64,000 nt of DNA from positions 124,001 to 188,000 of the forward strand of contig NC_013521.1 in NCBI RefSeq assembly GCF_000024925.1, in the 5' to 3' direction. The stretch is from Sanguibacter keddieii DSM 10542. GTDB lineage: Bacteria; Actinomycetota; Actinomycetes; Actinomycetales; Cellulomonadaceae. Position 1 is the stretch's first letter. Each line of letters opens with the position of its first letter. Below are positions 25,084 to 33,090 of this stretch, one piece after another. A model generated the notes under the pieces. The model worked only from the letters and a program-made list of their open reading frames with translations, was not told the DNA's origin and did not search any database. Made by a program: the position numbers and the translations under genes.

Positions 25084-25261
25084 GTCTCTCAGTGTCTCAC
25101 CGAACGCCGACGCCCGGCCGCCCCTGGTGCCGGCCCGGTGCAGGCCTGGTGCCGGTCCGGCCCCGACCAGCTCCCGGCCCCGAGGCCGCGTCGCAGGGCC
25201 GACGGACGGGTCCACGCGTAGGCTGTGCCGAGTCTGGCGGACCAGCCCGGGAGGACTTCGC

Positions 25262-26581
25262 ATGGCACGCAGGAGCAGCGACGAGCCCGACGCCCCGCAG
25301 GGGCCCCGGGACCCGCGCGACCCCCGCTACGTGATCCGCGTCCCGCTCGAGGAGACGCCCGAGGAGCCCGAGGTCGTGCCCGTCCGCGGCGGTCGCACCG
25401 AGGCCCCCGAGCAGCGCCCGGCGAGCGACTACGTGATCCGGGCGGCCGAGCCTCCGCAGCAGCCTGCCCGCACCGAGCCTCCGCGGCAGCCCGCACCCGT
25501 CGTCCCGCAGGACGAGACCGGCCTCGGAGACGAGGCGGCCTCGGCGGCTCCGGCGTCCGTGCGTCTGCGGAAGAGCCGTCGACGGCACCCGGCGGACCGC
25601 CCTCCCCGCATCCCCCGACGGCGGCTGTCGCGCCCCGTCCGCTGGGCGCTCGTCCTGGGCTCCGTCGTCCTCCTCGCAGGCGTCGCGGCGCTCGTCGTCG
25701 TGCGCACCGGCCTGCTCGACGACCCCAACCCCTTCGCCGGGCGGGACCTCTACGTCGACCCCGAGTCCGAGGCGATCAAGGCCGTCGACGCCGCGACCGA
25801 CGCGGCCACGCGCGACGCCTTCCTCACCATCGCCGACCAGCCGACCGCCATCTGGCTGACGCCCGAGGAGTACCCGGCGGGTGAGGTCGGGCCCTACGTC
25901 GCGCAGGTCGTGGCGGACGCCGAGGCGGGCGACACCCTGCCGGTCTTCGTGGTCTACGGCATCCCGGACCGCGACTGCGGGCAGTTCTCCGCGGGAGGTA
26001 CCACCGTCGACGGCTACGAGACGTGGGTCCGCGAGATCGCCACCGCGCTCGAGGGCACCGAGACCCCTGTGGTCCTCGAGCCCGACGCGCTCCAGCTCGC
26101 CGAGGAGTGCGGGGACGTCGAGCGTCGCCTCGGCCTGGTCTCCACGGCAGGCTCGGTGCTCACCGGGGCCGGGGCGACCGTCTACCTCGACGGGGGACAC
26201 TCCAACTGGCACTCCGTCCAGGAGTCCGCCGACCTGCTGCGCCGCGCCGGCGTGGCCGACGTGCACGGCTTCGCGACCAACGTGTCCAACTACAACGACG
26301 ACGCCTCCGAGCTCGCCTACGCCGAGCGCCTGAGCGCCCAGCTCGACGGTGCGCCGTTCGTCGTGGACACCGGTCGCAACGGCAACGGGTCCGACGGCAC
26401 CTGGTGCAACCCCCCGGGCGCAGCCCTCGGTGCACCGCCGCTCACGCTCGAGGCCGAGGGCCTCGACGCCAACCTGTGGGTGAAACCTCCGGGGGAGAGC
26501 GACGGGACGTGCGAGGGCGGGCCCGTTGCCGGACAATGGTGGCCTGACCGGGCACTCAGCCTCGTCGCCGGGGCCCGCTGA
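25262..26581 (+). CDS. Membrane-anchored glycoside hydrolase family 6 (cellulase-type)
   Basis: The 439-residue protein has a ~125-residue cytoplasmic region rich in Pro, Arg and Glu, then one membrane helix (about 127-147) and an extracellular GH6 domain. Catalytic features are seen: YGIPDRDCGQFS with Asp238, LEPDALQLA with Asp275, GGHSNWH, and two Cys pairs (Cys239/Cys283 and Cys in TWCNPPG and TCEGG). GH6 enzymes hydrolyse beta-1,4-glucan by inversion. There is no cellulose-binding module and the enzyme stays cell-bound. The short motif YVIR occurs twice in the cytoplasmic part (23-26 and 57-60). GGGAGG precedes the ATG. Confidence 0.85.
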   Translation: MARRSSDEPDAPQGPRDPRDPRYVIRVPLEETPEEPEVVPVRGGRTEAPEQRPASDYVIRAAEPPQQPARTEPPRQPAPVVPQDETGLGDEAASAAPASVRLRKSRRRHPADRPPRIPRRRLSRPVRWALVLGSVVLLAGVAALVVVRTGLLDDPNPFAGRDLYVDPESEAIKAVDAATDAATRDAFLTIADQPTAIWLTPEEYPAGEVGPYVAQVVADAEAGDTLPVFVVYGIPDRDCGQFSAGGTTVDGYETWVREIATALEGTETPVVLEPDALQLAEECGDVERRLGLVSTAGSVLTGAGATVYLDGGHSNWHSVQESADLLRRAGVADVHGFATNVSNYNDDASELAYAERLSAQLDGAPFVVDTGRNGNGSDGTWCNPPGAALGAPPLTLEAEGLDANLWVKPPGESDGTCEGGPVAGQWWPDRALSLVAGAR

Positions 26582-26653
26582 CGCGCGACCGGTGAGGCAC
26601 CGACGCCGCCCTGGCAGGTGTGGACACAGAACGGCTGACCAGAGGAGGGCACT

Positions 26654-27616
26654 GTGGCACCGGACGAAGAACGCCGCACCGCAGTCATCATCGAAGACGA
26701 CGCAGACATCCGGCACCTCCTCGAGGCCGTCCTCTCGGACGCCGGCTTCCACACCATCGCCACGGGCAACGGCATCGACGGCGTCCAGGCGGTCAAGGCC
26801 TACGAGCCGATCGTCACGACGCTCGACATGGGCATGCCCGGCATCGACGGGCTCGAGACGGCCCGTCGCATCCGCCAGTTCAGCCAGACCTACCTGGTGA
26901 TCGTCAGCGCGCGCAGCGAGGAGATCGACACCCTCCAGGCCCTCGACGCCGGGGCCGACGACTACCTCACCAAGCCGTTCCGCCCGCGCGAGCTGCGTGC
27001 CCGCATCGACGCCATGCTCCGACGCCCCCGGGTCACCGGCGGGGAGCCCGCGATCGCCGCGGCGGCGGAGGCCGCGACCGCGGCTCCCGCGGCGCAGGTC
27101 CCGCAGGCAGCCCCGGAGGTTCCGACCGGTGCTCCTGAGGCGCACCCGGTCGGCGCGCACGCCGCTCCCACCGCCATGTCCGGCACCCCTGGCGCCGACG
27201 TCACCGCTGGCACTGATGGCACGGACAGCACGGCGTCCGAGCAGCAGCAGGGCGAGGGCGTCGTGCTGGTCGACGAGGGCGAGGGGTGGCTCGTGCACCG
27301 GGGCCTCCGCCTCAACCCCGACATGCGGCTGGTCCGCTACGGCCAGGAGGAGATCGTCCTCACCCGCAGCGAGTTCGACCTGCTGAGCGCGCTCATGGAG
27401 ACCGGCCGCCGCGTGCGCGGCAAGGCCGACCTCGCGCTGCTGCTCCGCGGCGAGAGCTACGTGACGTCGTACTACGTGAGCGAGGCGGACAAGCGCGCGA
27501 TCGAGGTCCACATGGCCAACCTGCGCCGCAAGCTCTCCGACACGGCGACGTCCCCGCGCTGGATCGAGACGGTGCGCGGGGTCGGGTACAGGCTCACCTC
27601 GGTCGACGAGACCTGA
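26654..27616 (+). CDS. Orphan OmpR-type response regulator with long linker
   Basis: The 320-residue protein has a receiver domain (acid pocket Glu14/Asp15, phospho-acceptor Asp58 in LDMGMPG, Ser85, Lys107 in TKPF) and a C-terminal OmpR/PhoB winged helix (about 215-317, ending WIETVRGVGYRLTSV). Between them lies a ~80-residue Ala/Pro/Thr/Gly linker, far longer than the usual few residues. GTG has GAGGAGGG upstream. No histidine kinase is adjacent. It converges on an HPt-like gene, with a shared hairpin between the two. The target genes are unknown; the neighbouring GT2 is one candidate. Confidence 0.85.
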   Translation: MAPDEERRTAVIIEDDADIRHLLEAVLSDAGFHTIATGNGIDGVQAVKAYEPIVTTLDMGMPGIDGLETARRIRQFSQTYLVIVSARSEEIDTLQALDAGADDYLTKPFRPRELRARIDAMLRRPRVTGGEPAIAAAAEAATAAPAAQVPQAAPEVPTGAPEAHPVGAHAAPTAMSGTPGADVTAGTDGTDSTASEQQQGEGVVLVDEGEGWLVHRGLRLNPDMRLVRYGQEEIVLTRSEFDLLSALMETGRRVRGKADLALLLRGESYVTSYYVSEADKRAIEVHMANLRRKLSDTATSPRWIETVRGVGYRLTSVDET

Positions 27617-27631
27617 CCGGGGCGCAGGACC

Positions 27632-27684
27632 GCCCGGGCAGCACGCCTGACGCCGGGGAGGGACGTCAGGGGCGCTGCCCGGGC
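27632..27684. terminator. Bidirectional terminator between response regulator and HPt-like genes
   Basis: GCCCGGGCAGC (27632-27642) pairs with GCTGCCCGGGC (27674-27684), with further pairing inside (TGACG/CGTCA). The right arm includes the last codons of the HPt-like gene. Confidence 0.7.
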
Positions 27685-28082
27685 TGGACCCAGCCCCGGT
27701 GCGTCTCCTGCACGAGCAGCAGCGAGAGCTCGTGGCACGCCGTGGTGCCGGCCTCGTCGAGGTCTGGCAGCCACGCCCGGGCCGAGAGGCAGTCAGACCG
27801 GCGGACCGCTGCGAGCACCCGGTCGGAGATCGCGGCCACCTGCTCGGCGCCGAGCATGATGCTGCTCGACCGGATGCTCAGGACCCCCGTGTCGGCGGCT
27901 CCCAGGTCGGAGCGGTCGAGCGCCGCGTCGAGCGTGCTCATGCGCCCCGACCAGAGGGCGACGTAGTCGGCCACGAAACGCTCGAAGGTGCGGACGTCGT
28001 CCATGAGGTCGTGGAGCAGCTCCTCCAGGACCCTCTGGTCGACGGCGTCCACGGTGAGCTCCGGCCCCCTGCCGGTCGTCAC
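27666..28082 (-). CDS. HPt-like four-helix protein lacking the phospho-histidine
   Basis: The 138-residue all-helical protein fits the histidine phosphotransfer fold. LEELLHDLMDDVRTFERFVADYV is the first helix pair, and the 13-residue block VLSIRSSSIMLGA (67-79) aligns position for position with the HPt motif AH-x-LKGS-x-x-x-LGA. The usual His is Leu68, and Lys-Gly are Arg-Ser, so phosphotransfer through this site is not expected. The start GTG overlaps the stop of the upstream glycosyltransferase gene (GTGA), so translation is coupled. A convergent response regulator lies next to it. Binding a receiver or anti-sigma-like partner without phosphotransfer is a possibility. Confidence 0.6.
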   Translation of the reverse strand: MTTGRGPELTVDAVDQRVLEELLHDLMDDVRTFERFVADYVALWSGRMSTLDAALDRSDLGAADTGVLSIRSSSIMLGAEQVAAISDRVLAAVRRSDCLSARAWLPDLDEAGTTACHELSLLLVQETHRGWVQPGQRP

Positions 28083-29524
28083 GCCTTGTAGCCGTGGTGG
28101 CGACGCACGAGCTTGCCGAACATGCCGAGGGTCTGGGCGACGGCGATGGTGCCGAGGACGGGCCAGGCGACCCAGAGGACCGTCGACTGGATGAGCACGG
28201 ACAGCTGGACCCACACGGCCGCGAGGGCGATCATCACGGCCACGGTGATGAGCAGCGGCGTGAGGTACGCGTTGCCCGCGCCACGCTCTGCCTTGGCCTG
28301 CGCGGCCCAGTTGTCGACCTGCTTCTTGCTCGCGAACTTGGTCCAGGCCCGCAGGAAGTGGCCGATACGCACCCACATGTACATCTCGGCGGGGAAGATC
28401 AGGGCGGCGAAGAGGATGTCCCGCCTGGTGCGGCCCTCCATCGACATCGCGATGCGGACGTTGAGCGCTGCGGCGACGACGGGCGGGACCAGCCACACGG
28501 GCGAGAAGACGAAGGCGTCGATCGACACGGCCGCGACGACCAGCAGGATGAACATCACTCGCGCGAAGGCGTTGACGGCCATCGACAGGTTCTCGAGCCA
28601 GCGCAGGCGCAGGTTCGGGTGGAAGGGCTGGCCCTTGGTGTCGCCGCGCTGCCCGGGCCACATGAGCTCGATGGCGCCGTAGTTCCACTTGACCTGCTGG
28701 GCGTCGAGGCCGCGCAGGGTGGTCATGCCGCCGACGTCGGCGCGGGCACGGGCGCTGATCTTGGTGAGGTAGCCGGCGCTCTTGATCTGCAGCGAGAGCA
28801 GCGAGTCCTCGACCTCGGAGTCCTTGACCCACGGCGTGGTCTGGTGGTTCTGCGTCATGGCGTCGCGCAGGGCCTTGGTGGCGAAGATCGAGTACTGGCC
28901 GCCGAGCACCGCCATGTTCCGGCCGCGGAGCATGTTCTGCATGTTGAAGGCCGCGAACTGCGCGCGCTGGCCGGAGATGAGGAACTTGGCGACCGTGCCC
29001 TGGATGGGGTCGGGGTCGATCGTGTAGATCGCGGAGATGCCGCCGATGCGGCTGTCCGAGACGATCTCCTCCTCGAGCTGCTCGACGGCCTTCTCGCTCG
29101 CGACCGTGTCGCCGTCGACGCCGAGCAGGTAGTCCATGCCCTCGATGAGCGTGAAGCCGTAGTTGAGGGCACCGACCTTCTTGTCGGGGTTCTTGCCGAT
29201 GTCGTGGACGTACACCTCGGTGAACTGCTCGACGCCGTCGACCTCGGAGGAGTGCGCGCCGGCGTACCCCGCGGCGATCTCGACGGTCTTGTCGGTCGTG
29301 TTGTTGACGATCACGTGGATGACGTCGGGCAGGCGGGTCTGGGCGAGGAGCGACTCGATGACCGAGCCGATCGACTCCTCCTCGTTGTACGCGGGGATGA
29401 TGCAGCCGATCGTCGGGCGGGCCGTCGTGAGCGCCTCGACGCTCTCGATGAACTCGTTCGCGTACTTCTCGATCTCACCGAAGGTGTCGTGATCGATGAT
29501 GATGTCGTCCTCGAACTGTGCCAC
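28079..29524 (-). CDS. Membrane family 2 glycosyltransferase (processive type)
   Basis: The 481-residue protein has an N-terminal cytosolic GT-A domain, starting PTIGCIIPAYNEEESIGSVIESLL, with GVDGDTV (the DxD-type metal site), a DSEVEDSLLS acceptor block and QQVKWNYGAIEL at the QxxRW position. Three to five membrane helices follow from about residue 320. This is the layout of hyaluronan, poly-GlcNAc or cellulose-synthase-like polymerases. The product is unknown. GTG is preceded by AGGAGG. The HPt-like gene is translationally coupled downstream. A FliA-type promoter for the divergent lipoprotein lies upstream. Confidence 0.8.
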   Translation of the reverse strand: MAQFEDDIIIDHDTFGEIEKYANEFIESVEALTTARPTIGCIIPAYNEEESIGSVIESLLAQTRLPDVIHVIVNNTTDKTVEIAAGYAGAHSSEVDGVEQFTEVYVHDIGKNPDKKVGALNYGFTLIEGMDYLLGVDGDTVASEKAVEQLEEEIVSDSRIGGISAIYTIDPDPIQGTVAKFLISGQRAQFAAFNMQNMLRGRNMAVLGGQYSIFATKALRDAMTQNHQTTPWVKDSEVEDSLLSLQIKSAGYLTKISARARADVGGMTTLRGLDAQQVKWNYGAIELMWPGQRGDTKGQPFHPNLRLRWLENLSMAVNAFARVMFILLVVAAVSIDAFVFSPVWLVPPVVAAALNVRIAMSMEGRTRRDILFAALIFPAEMYMWVRIGHFLRAWTKFASKKQVDNWAAQAKAERGAGNAYLTPLLITVAVMIALAAVWVQLSVLIQSTVLWVAWPVLGTIAVAQTLGMFGKLVRRHHGYKA

Positions 29525-29634
29525 GGTGTTCCTCCTGGAAGGTGCCGGCCGGGCTGGGGGCCCGACGTCGTCTGCGTCTGAGAGGAGTCTTGCGGGCCTT
29601 CCGCAGGGCGAGCGCAGCAGTGGCTGAGCATCAC

Positions 29635-29664
29635 CTCAAGATTCGCTCAGGATCTCGCCGATGG
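29635..29664 (+). promoter_or_regulatory. FliA/WhiG-type promoter for the lipoprotein gene
   Basis: CTCAA (29635-29639), a 17-nt spacer, then GCCGATGG (29657-29664). This matches the motility-sigma pattern in actinobacteria (CTCAA, 15-17 nt, GCCGA). The same 8-mer downstream element occurs before the sensor gene at 63532. Three copies of CTCA(A/G)GAT (29635, 29646, 29665) overlap the site. Confidence 0.5.
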
Positions 29665-29735
29665 CTCAAGATCGGCTTCGTCTGGCGGATCCGGGCCCTA
29701 GTGTCGGTGTCATCACCACGACCCAGGGGGAACCC

Positions 29736-30512
29736 ATGACTGCTCGCCGACCCTTCCGACCAGCCGCGCTGCTCGCCGCCGGGATGCTCTTCGCGCTGAC
29801 CGCGTGCGGCACCGCGCCGTGGGACGACCCTGCGACGACCGGCACGACCACTGCCTCGGACGACGCGTCGCCGACCCCCACCGCCTCCGAGACCCCCGTG
29901 GCGGAGCCGGAGCCGACCCCCACCGAGACCATCAAGGTCGTGCAGAACGACCTCGCGGCCGGGAACGCCGTCCGCACGCTCACCGCCGGAGCGGCGTCGC
30001 TCGGCGTGACCTACTGGTCGACGCTCAGCATGGACCAGTGGGTGGCCGGCGCCAGCAAGCCGCTGAGCCTGTCGATCTCGGGGGCGCTCGTCCCCGACGA
30101 CGGCCAGGGCCTGTACCTCTCGCGCGTCAGCCTCTCGGCCGACGTCAAGGGGGAGGACGGCGAGACGCTGCCCAGCCCGGCCGTCGTCACCGACGAGGCG
30201 AGCGTCGAGCCCGGCTACGCGATCACCGACCCGTACAGCTACAACCAGACCTTCGTGGTCCCGGCGGTCGACGAGCGCGCGGTGTCGGTGACCTTCACGA
30301 TCACCTACGAGGTGCTCATCCAGACGACGCCGACCTCCGAGGAGTACGCGAAGCAGACGGCCGTCGACACCCTGACCGTCGCGGTCGCGCAGCCGCCGGC
30401 GGACACCTCGAGCGCGACCCAGGGCACTGAGGGCGCTGCGGGCACAGACGGCACTGATGGAGCAGACACCGCGACGAGCGAGCCCGCGACCGAGGTGACG
30501 GCGACGTCCTGA
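29736..30512 (+). CDS. Secreted lipoprotein of unknown function
   Basis: The 258-residue precursor has a basic start (MTARRPFRP), a hydrophobic core and lipobox LTAC with Cys24. A Thr/Pro/Glu-rich linker follows to ~70. The main domain, about 75-225, is beta-rich in appearance (SLSISGALVP, LYLSRVSLSADVKG, VSVTFTITYEVLI), perhaps an immunoglobulin-like sandwich. The tail is Thr/Gly/Ala-rich. The family is not recognised. GGGGGAA lies just before the ATG. The FliA-type promoter upstream suggests expression with motility genes, which would be an unusual context for such a lipoprotein. Confidence 0.7.
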   Translation: MTARRPFRPAALLAAGMLFALTACGTAPWDDPATTGTTTASDDASPTPTASETPVAEPEPTPTETIKVVQNDLAAGNAVRTLTAGAASLGVTYWSTLSMDQWVAGASKPLSLSISGALVPDDGQGLYLSRVSLSADVKGEDGETLPSPAVVTDEASVEPGYAITDPYSYNQTFVVPAVDERAVSVTFTITYEVLIQTTPTSEEYAKQTAVDTLTVAVAQPPADTSSATQGTEGAAGTDGTDGADTATSEPATEVTATS

Positions 30513-30624
30513 CGCAGCGCGCGTGCCGGCCACGGCGGCCATCCCGGTCGTGGTGGTCCTGACCGTCGTGGTGGGCGTCAACCGTCGCCGAGACGGCCGC
30601 GGCCGCCGGGTGCATCATGAGGAG

Positions 30625-30945
30625 ATGAGCGACGAGAGCACCCCGGGCACCCGGGTCACCCATGACGAGGAGGCCCACCGCCTCGAGGCCACCACCCCCG
30701 ACGGCGAGGTGGCGGGGTTCCTCACCTACGACCTCGTGGAGTCCAAGGCCCCGGGCGGGCGCGGGTCGCTCATCGCGACCCACACGATCGTCCAGCCCCA
30801 CCACGAACGGCAGGGCATCGGCTCGAGCCTCGCGCGCGCCGTCCTCGACCACGCGCAGGAGCACCGGCTGACGGTGATCCCGGAGTGCTCCTTCGTGCGG
30901 GCGTACATCGACCAGCACCCGGAGTACAAGGCGCTGCTGCCCTGA
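30625..30945 (+). CDS. Small GNAT N-acetyltransferase (NATD1-like, YjdJ type)
   Basis: This 106-residue protein is of the short GCN5-related type. The acetyl-CoA motif is TIVQPHHERQGIGSSLARAVLDHA, followed by VIPECSFVRAYIDQHPEY, which is the fixed C-terminal block of the family. It lacks the N-terminal third of ordinary GNATs, as expected for this group. The substrate is unknown. GAGGAG lies directly before the ATG, with CATCAT 6 nt upstream of the start. It is followed by a terminator shared with the convergent lipoprotein gene. Confidence 0.8.
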   Translation: MSDESTPGTRVTHDEEAHRLEATTPDGEVAGFLTYDLVESKAPGGRGSLIATHTIVQPHHERQGIGSSLARAVLDHAQEHRLTVIPECSFVRAYIDQHPEYKALLP

Positions 30946-30997
30946 CAGCCGACCGACCGGCCCGGCGCCGGTCGCAGGTCGCAGGTGGTCGGCAGGG

Positions 30998-31039
30998 ACG
31001 ACGGAGGGCACCGACCGCGTGGTCGGTGCCCTCCGTCGT
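30998..31039. terminator. Terminator of lipoprotein unit 1
   Basis: A perfect 19-bp stem with loop GCGT. Its core GGGCACCGACC/GGTCGGTGCCC is repeated in the terminator of the paralogous unit at 32094-32127. Confidence 0.8.
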
Positions 31040-31057
31040 GGGCTCAGGGAGCGGTGA

Positions 31058-31840
31058 TCAGCTGATCGTCGCGTCCACGGAGACCTCTTCGCGCTCGTCG
31101 TGCACGAGGTCGCCGGCGTCGTCGGACGGGGTGAGCGTCGCGTCGAAGGTGATGGGCGAGCCCGCCTGGTACTTGAAGTTCTGGCCGTACGAGAAGGTCT
31201 GGCCGGGCGCCCAGGCGAAGGGTGCCTCGATGCCGCTGCCCGGTGCGAGAGCAAAGCTCGTCACGTCCATCTCCTCGAACTGGGCGGAGTCGACGATCGA
31301 GTCCATGCCCTGCAGGTAGGGCCAGTCGGCGTACTCGGCCGTGACGCTCACGAGGTTGTACGACAGCGGGATCTCCTCGGAGCCCGTGTTCGTCATGACG
31401 TAGTTGATGTAGACGATCTCGTCGCCCTCGGCGATGAGCGGCAGGTTCGTCTCGGGGTCGACGAACTGGCCGGTCTTGGACGCGGTCGCGGTGCCGACCT
31501 GGTAGACGTCGACGGTGAAGTCGGTGCCCTCGATCGTCGCGATCTTGTCACCGGGCGTGGTGGTCGGGACGGCCCACTCGGGGGAGTCGCCCGACGCGGC
31601 GGCGCCAGAGTCCTCGGTCGCGTCGTCGGAGTCCTCGGTCGGCTCGTCGGTGGCCTCCTCGGACTCCTCCTCCGTGGGCTCCTCGGTCGGCTCGTCCGAC
31701 GCCTCGGTGGTCTCCTCCGCGGCCTCGGTGGTCGTGACGGCCGACGTGTCCTTGTCGGCGTCGTCGCTCGAGCAGGCGGTCAGGCCGGCGAGGGCGAGGC
31801 CTGCGACGGAGAGGGTGGCGATACCGCGGGTGATACGCAT
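31058..31840 (-). CDS. Lipoprotein, paralogue 1 of a tandem pair
   Basis: The 260-residue precursor has MRITRGIA, a hydrophobic core and lipobox LTAC with Cys23. About 65 residues of Thr/Glu/Ser/Asp-rich linker follow. The C-terminal domain (about 90-260) looks like a DUF4352-type beta sandwich (VYINYVMTNTGSEEIPLSYNLVSV), a fold seen in extracytoplasmic proteins of Gram-positive bacteria. It is closely related to the next gene, with runs such as SYGQNFKYQAGSPITF identical in both. No enzyme motif is present. Start and lipobox are certain; the function is not known. Confidence 0.8.
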   Translation of the reverse strand: MRITRGIATLSVAGLALAGLTACSSDDADKDTSAVTTTEAAEETTEASDEPTEEPTEEESEEATDEPTEDSDDATEDSGAAASGDSPEWAVPTTTPGDKIATIEGTDFTVDVYQVGTATASKTGQFVDPETNLPLIAEGDEIVYINYVMTNTGSEEIPLSYNLVSVTAEYADWPYLQGMDSIVDSAQFEEMDVTSFALAPGSGIEAPFAWAPGQTFSYGQNFKYQAGSPITFDATLTPSDDAGDLVHDEREEVSVDATIS

Positions 31841-31897
31841 GGTGGTCTCGATTCGTGTCGTGGTGTCGACCCGGAGGTCGGGATCGGGTTCTCTTCG

Positions 31898-31903
31898 ACA
31901 CTA
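31898..31903 (-). promoter_or_regulatory. -10 element of lipoprotein unit 1
   Basis: TAGTGT on the minus strand, followed by CGA, 58 bp before the ATG. The same TAGTGTCGA stands 60 bp before the start of the paralogue. Confidence 0.45.
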
Positions 31904-32093
31904 ACCGCGGACGTCCTGCGCAGATGGCCTCCGGCATGGGTAGTGCTGCCCATGAACGGCAGGATCCTGCGGATCTCGGCGGTGGGTAGTAGTGCCCGTG
32001 GAGTCGATGGGGACCCTGCGCGACGACGGCCCACGAGGGCGCGGCGCGCCGCTGCGAGACGCCCTGGAGAGCGCCGGTGACCTCGGGAGACAC

Positions 32094-32127
32094 CGCTGGG
32101 CACCGACCGTGCGGTCGGTGCCCAGCG
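32094..32127. terminator. Terminator of lipoprotein unit 2
   Basis: CGCTGGGCACCGACC pairs with GGTCGGTGCCCAGCG across loop GTGC, a perfect 15-bp stem 41 bp after the stop of paralogue 2. Confidence 0.8.
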
Positions 32128-32167
32128 AGGGGTCGAGCAGGTGCAGCCCGGTGGCGCAGAGAGCTGA

Positions 32168-32941
32168 TCAGCTGATCGTGGCGTCCACGCTGACCTCGGT
32201 GCGCTCGTCGCTGAGGGGCTCTCCGGCGTCGTCGGCCGGGGACAGGCGAGCCTCGAAGGTGATGGGCGAGCCGGCCTGGTACTTGAAGTTCTGGCCGTAG
32301 GAGAAGGTCTGCCCCGGTGCCCACTCGAACGGGGCCTCCTCGCCGCTCATCGGGTCGATGGCGAAGCTCGTCACGTCCATCTCTGTGAACTGCTCGGAGT
32401 CGACGATCGAGTCCATGCCCTGCAGGTACTCCCAGTCGGCGTACGTGGGCGTCACGGTCACCAGGCTGTAGGTGAGCGGGATCGGCTCGGAGCCGGTGTT
32501 GGTGAAGACGTAGTTGACGTAGACGATCTCGTCGCCCTCGGCGATGAGCGGCTCGTTCGAGTCCGGGTCCACCCACTGACCGGTCTTCGAGGCGGGCGCG
32601 GTCCCGACCTGGTAGACGTCGACCGTGAAGGTGTCGCCGTCGATCGTGGCGATCTGGTCGCCCGGCGTGGTCGTCGGGACCGCCCACGCGGGGGAGTCTC
32701 CCGACCCGGAGGCGGAGTCGTCGGAGTCCTCGGACGCGTCGTCGGTGGGCTCGTCGGTCGCGTCCTCGGTCTCGGTCGGCTCCTCGGAGGGCTCGTCCGT
32801 CGCCTCGGTGGTCTCCTCGGCGGCGTCGGTCGTGGCCGTGGCGGTGGTCTCGGTGTCGGCGTCGTCGCTCGAGCAGGCTGCCAGACCGGTGAGGGCCAGG
32901 CCGGCCACGGTGAGGGAGGCGATCCCACGGGTGATGCGCAT
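32168..32941 (-). CDS. Lipoprotein, paralogue 2 of a tandem pair
   Basis: The 257-residue precursor starts MRITRGIASLTVAGLAL with lipobox LAAC (Cys23) and a Glu/Thr/Ser/Asp-rich linker. The beta-sandwich domain is shared with paralogue 1 (VYVNYVFTNTGSEPIPL, QGMDSIVDSEQF, EVSVDATIS at the end in both). The linkers have diverged much more than the domains. It has its own promoter and terminator, both resembling those of unit 1, so the whole transcription unit was duplicated. No function can be assigned. Confidence 0.8.
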   Translation of the reverse strand: MRITRGIASLTVAGLALTGLAACSSDDADTETTATATTDAAEETTEATDEPSEEPTETEDATDEPTDDASEDSDDSASGSGDSPAWAVPTTTPGDQIATIDGDTFTVDVYQVGTAPASKTGQWVDPDSNEPLIAEGDEIVYVNYVFTNTGSEPIPLTYSLVTVTPTYADWEYLQGMDSIVDSEQFTEMDVTSFAIDPMSGEEAPFEWAPGQTFSYGQNFKYQAGSPITFEARLSPADDAGEPLSDERTEVSVDATIS

Positions 32942-33000
32942 GCTGTTCTCGTCTCGTGTCGGGGGGACCCTGCGGGGAGGTCACGATCAGGGTCGGGTCG

Positions 33001-33006
33001 ACACTA
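33001..33006 (-). promoter_or_regulatory. -10 element of lipoprotein unit 2
   Basis: TAGTGT on the minus strand within TAGATAGTGTCGA, 60 bp before the ATG of paralogue 2. An overlapping TAGATA is an alternative hexamer. Confidence 0.45.
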
Positions 33007-33090
33007 TCTACGGTGCTCGGGCCTCGCGCGGCGAGGGCGGGTGAGTTCTCCGCGGGTGCGTCGTCGTGGGCCCGGCATCGTCCAGACGCA

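Larger units (their letters stand above)
31841..32167. other. 327-bp intergenic region between the duplicated lipoprotein units
   Basis: From left to right it holds the promoter of unit 1 (minus-strand -10 TAGTGT, 31898-31903), a near-palindrome CATGGGTAGTGCTGCCCATG-like element at 31935-31954 with a related GGGTAGTAGTGCCC at 31984-31997, and the terminator of unit 2 (32094-32127). I see no coding sequence. Confidence 0.5.
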
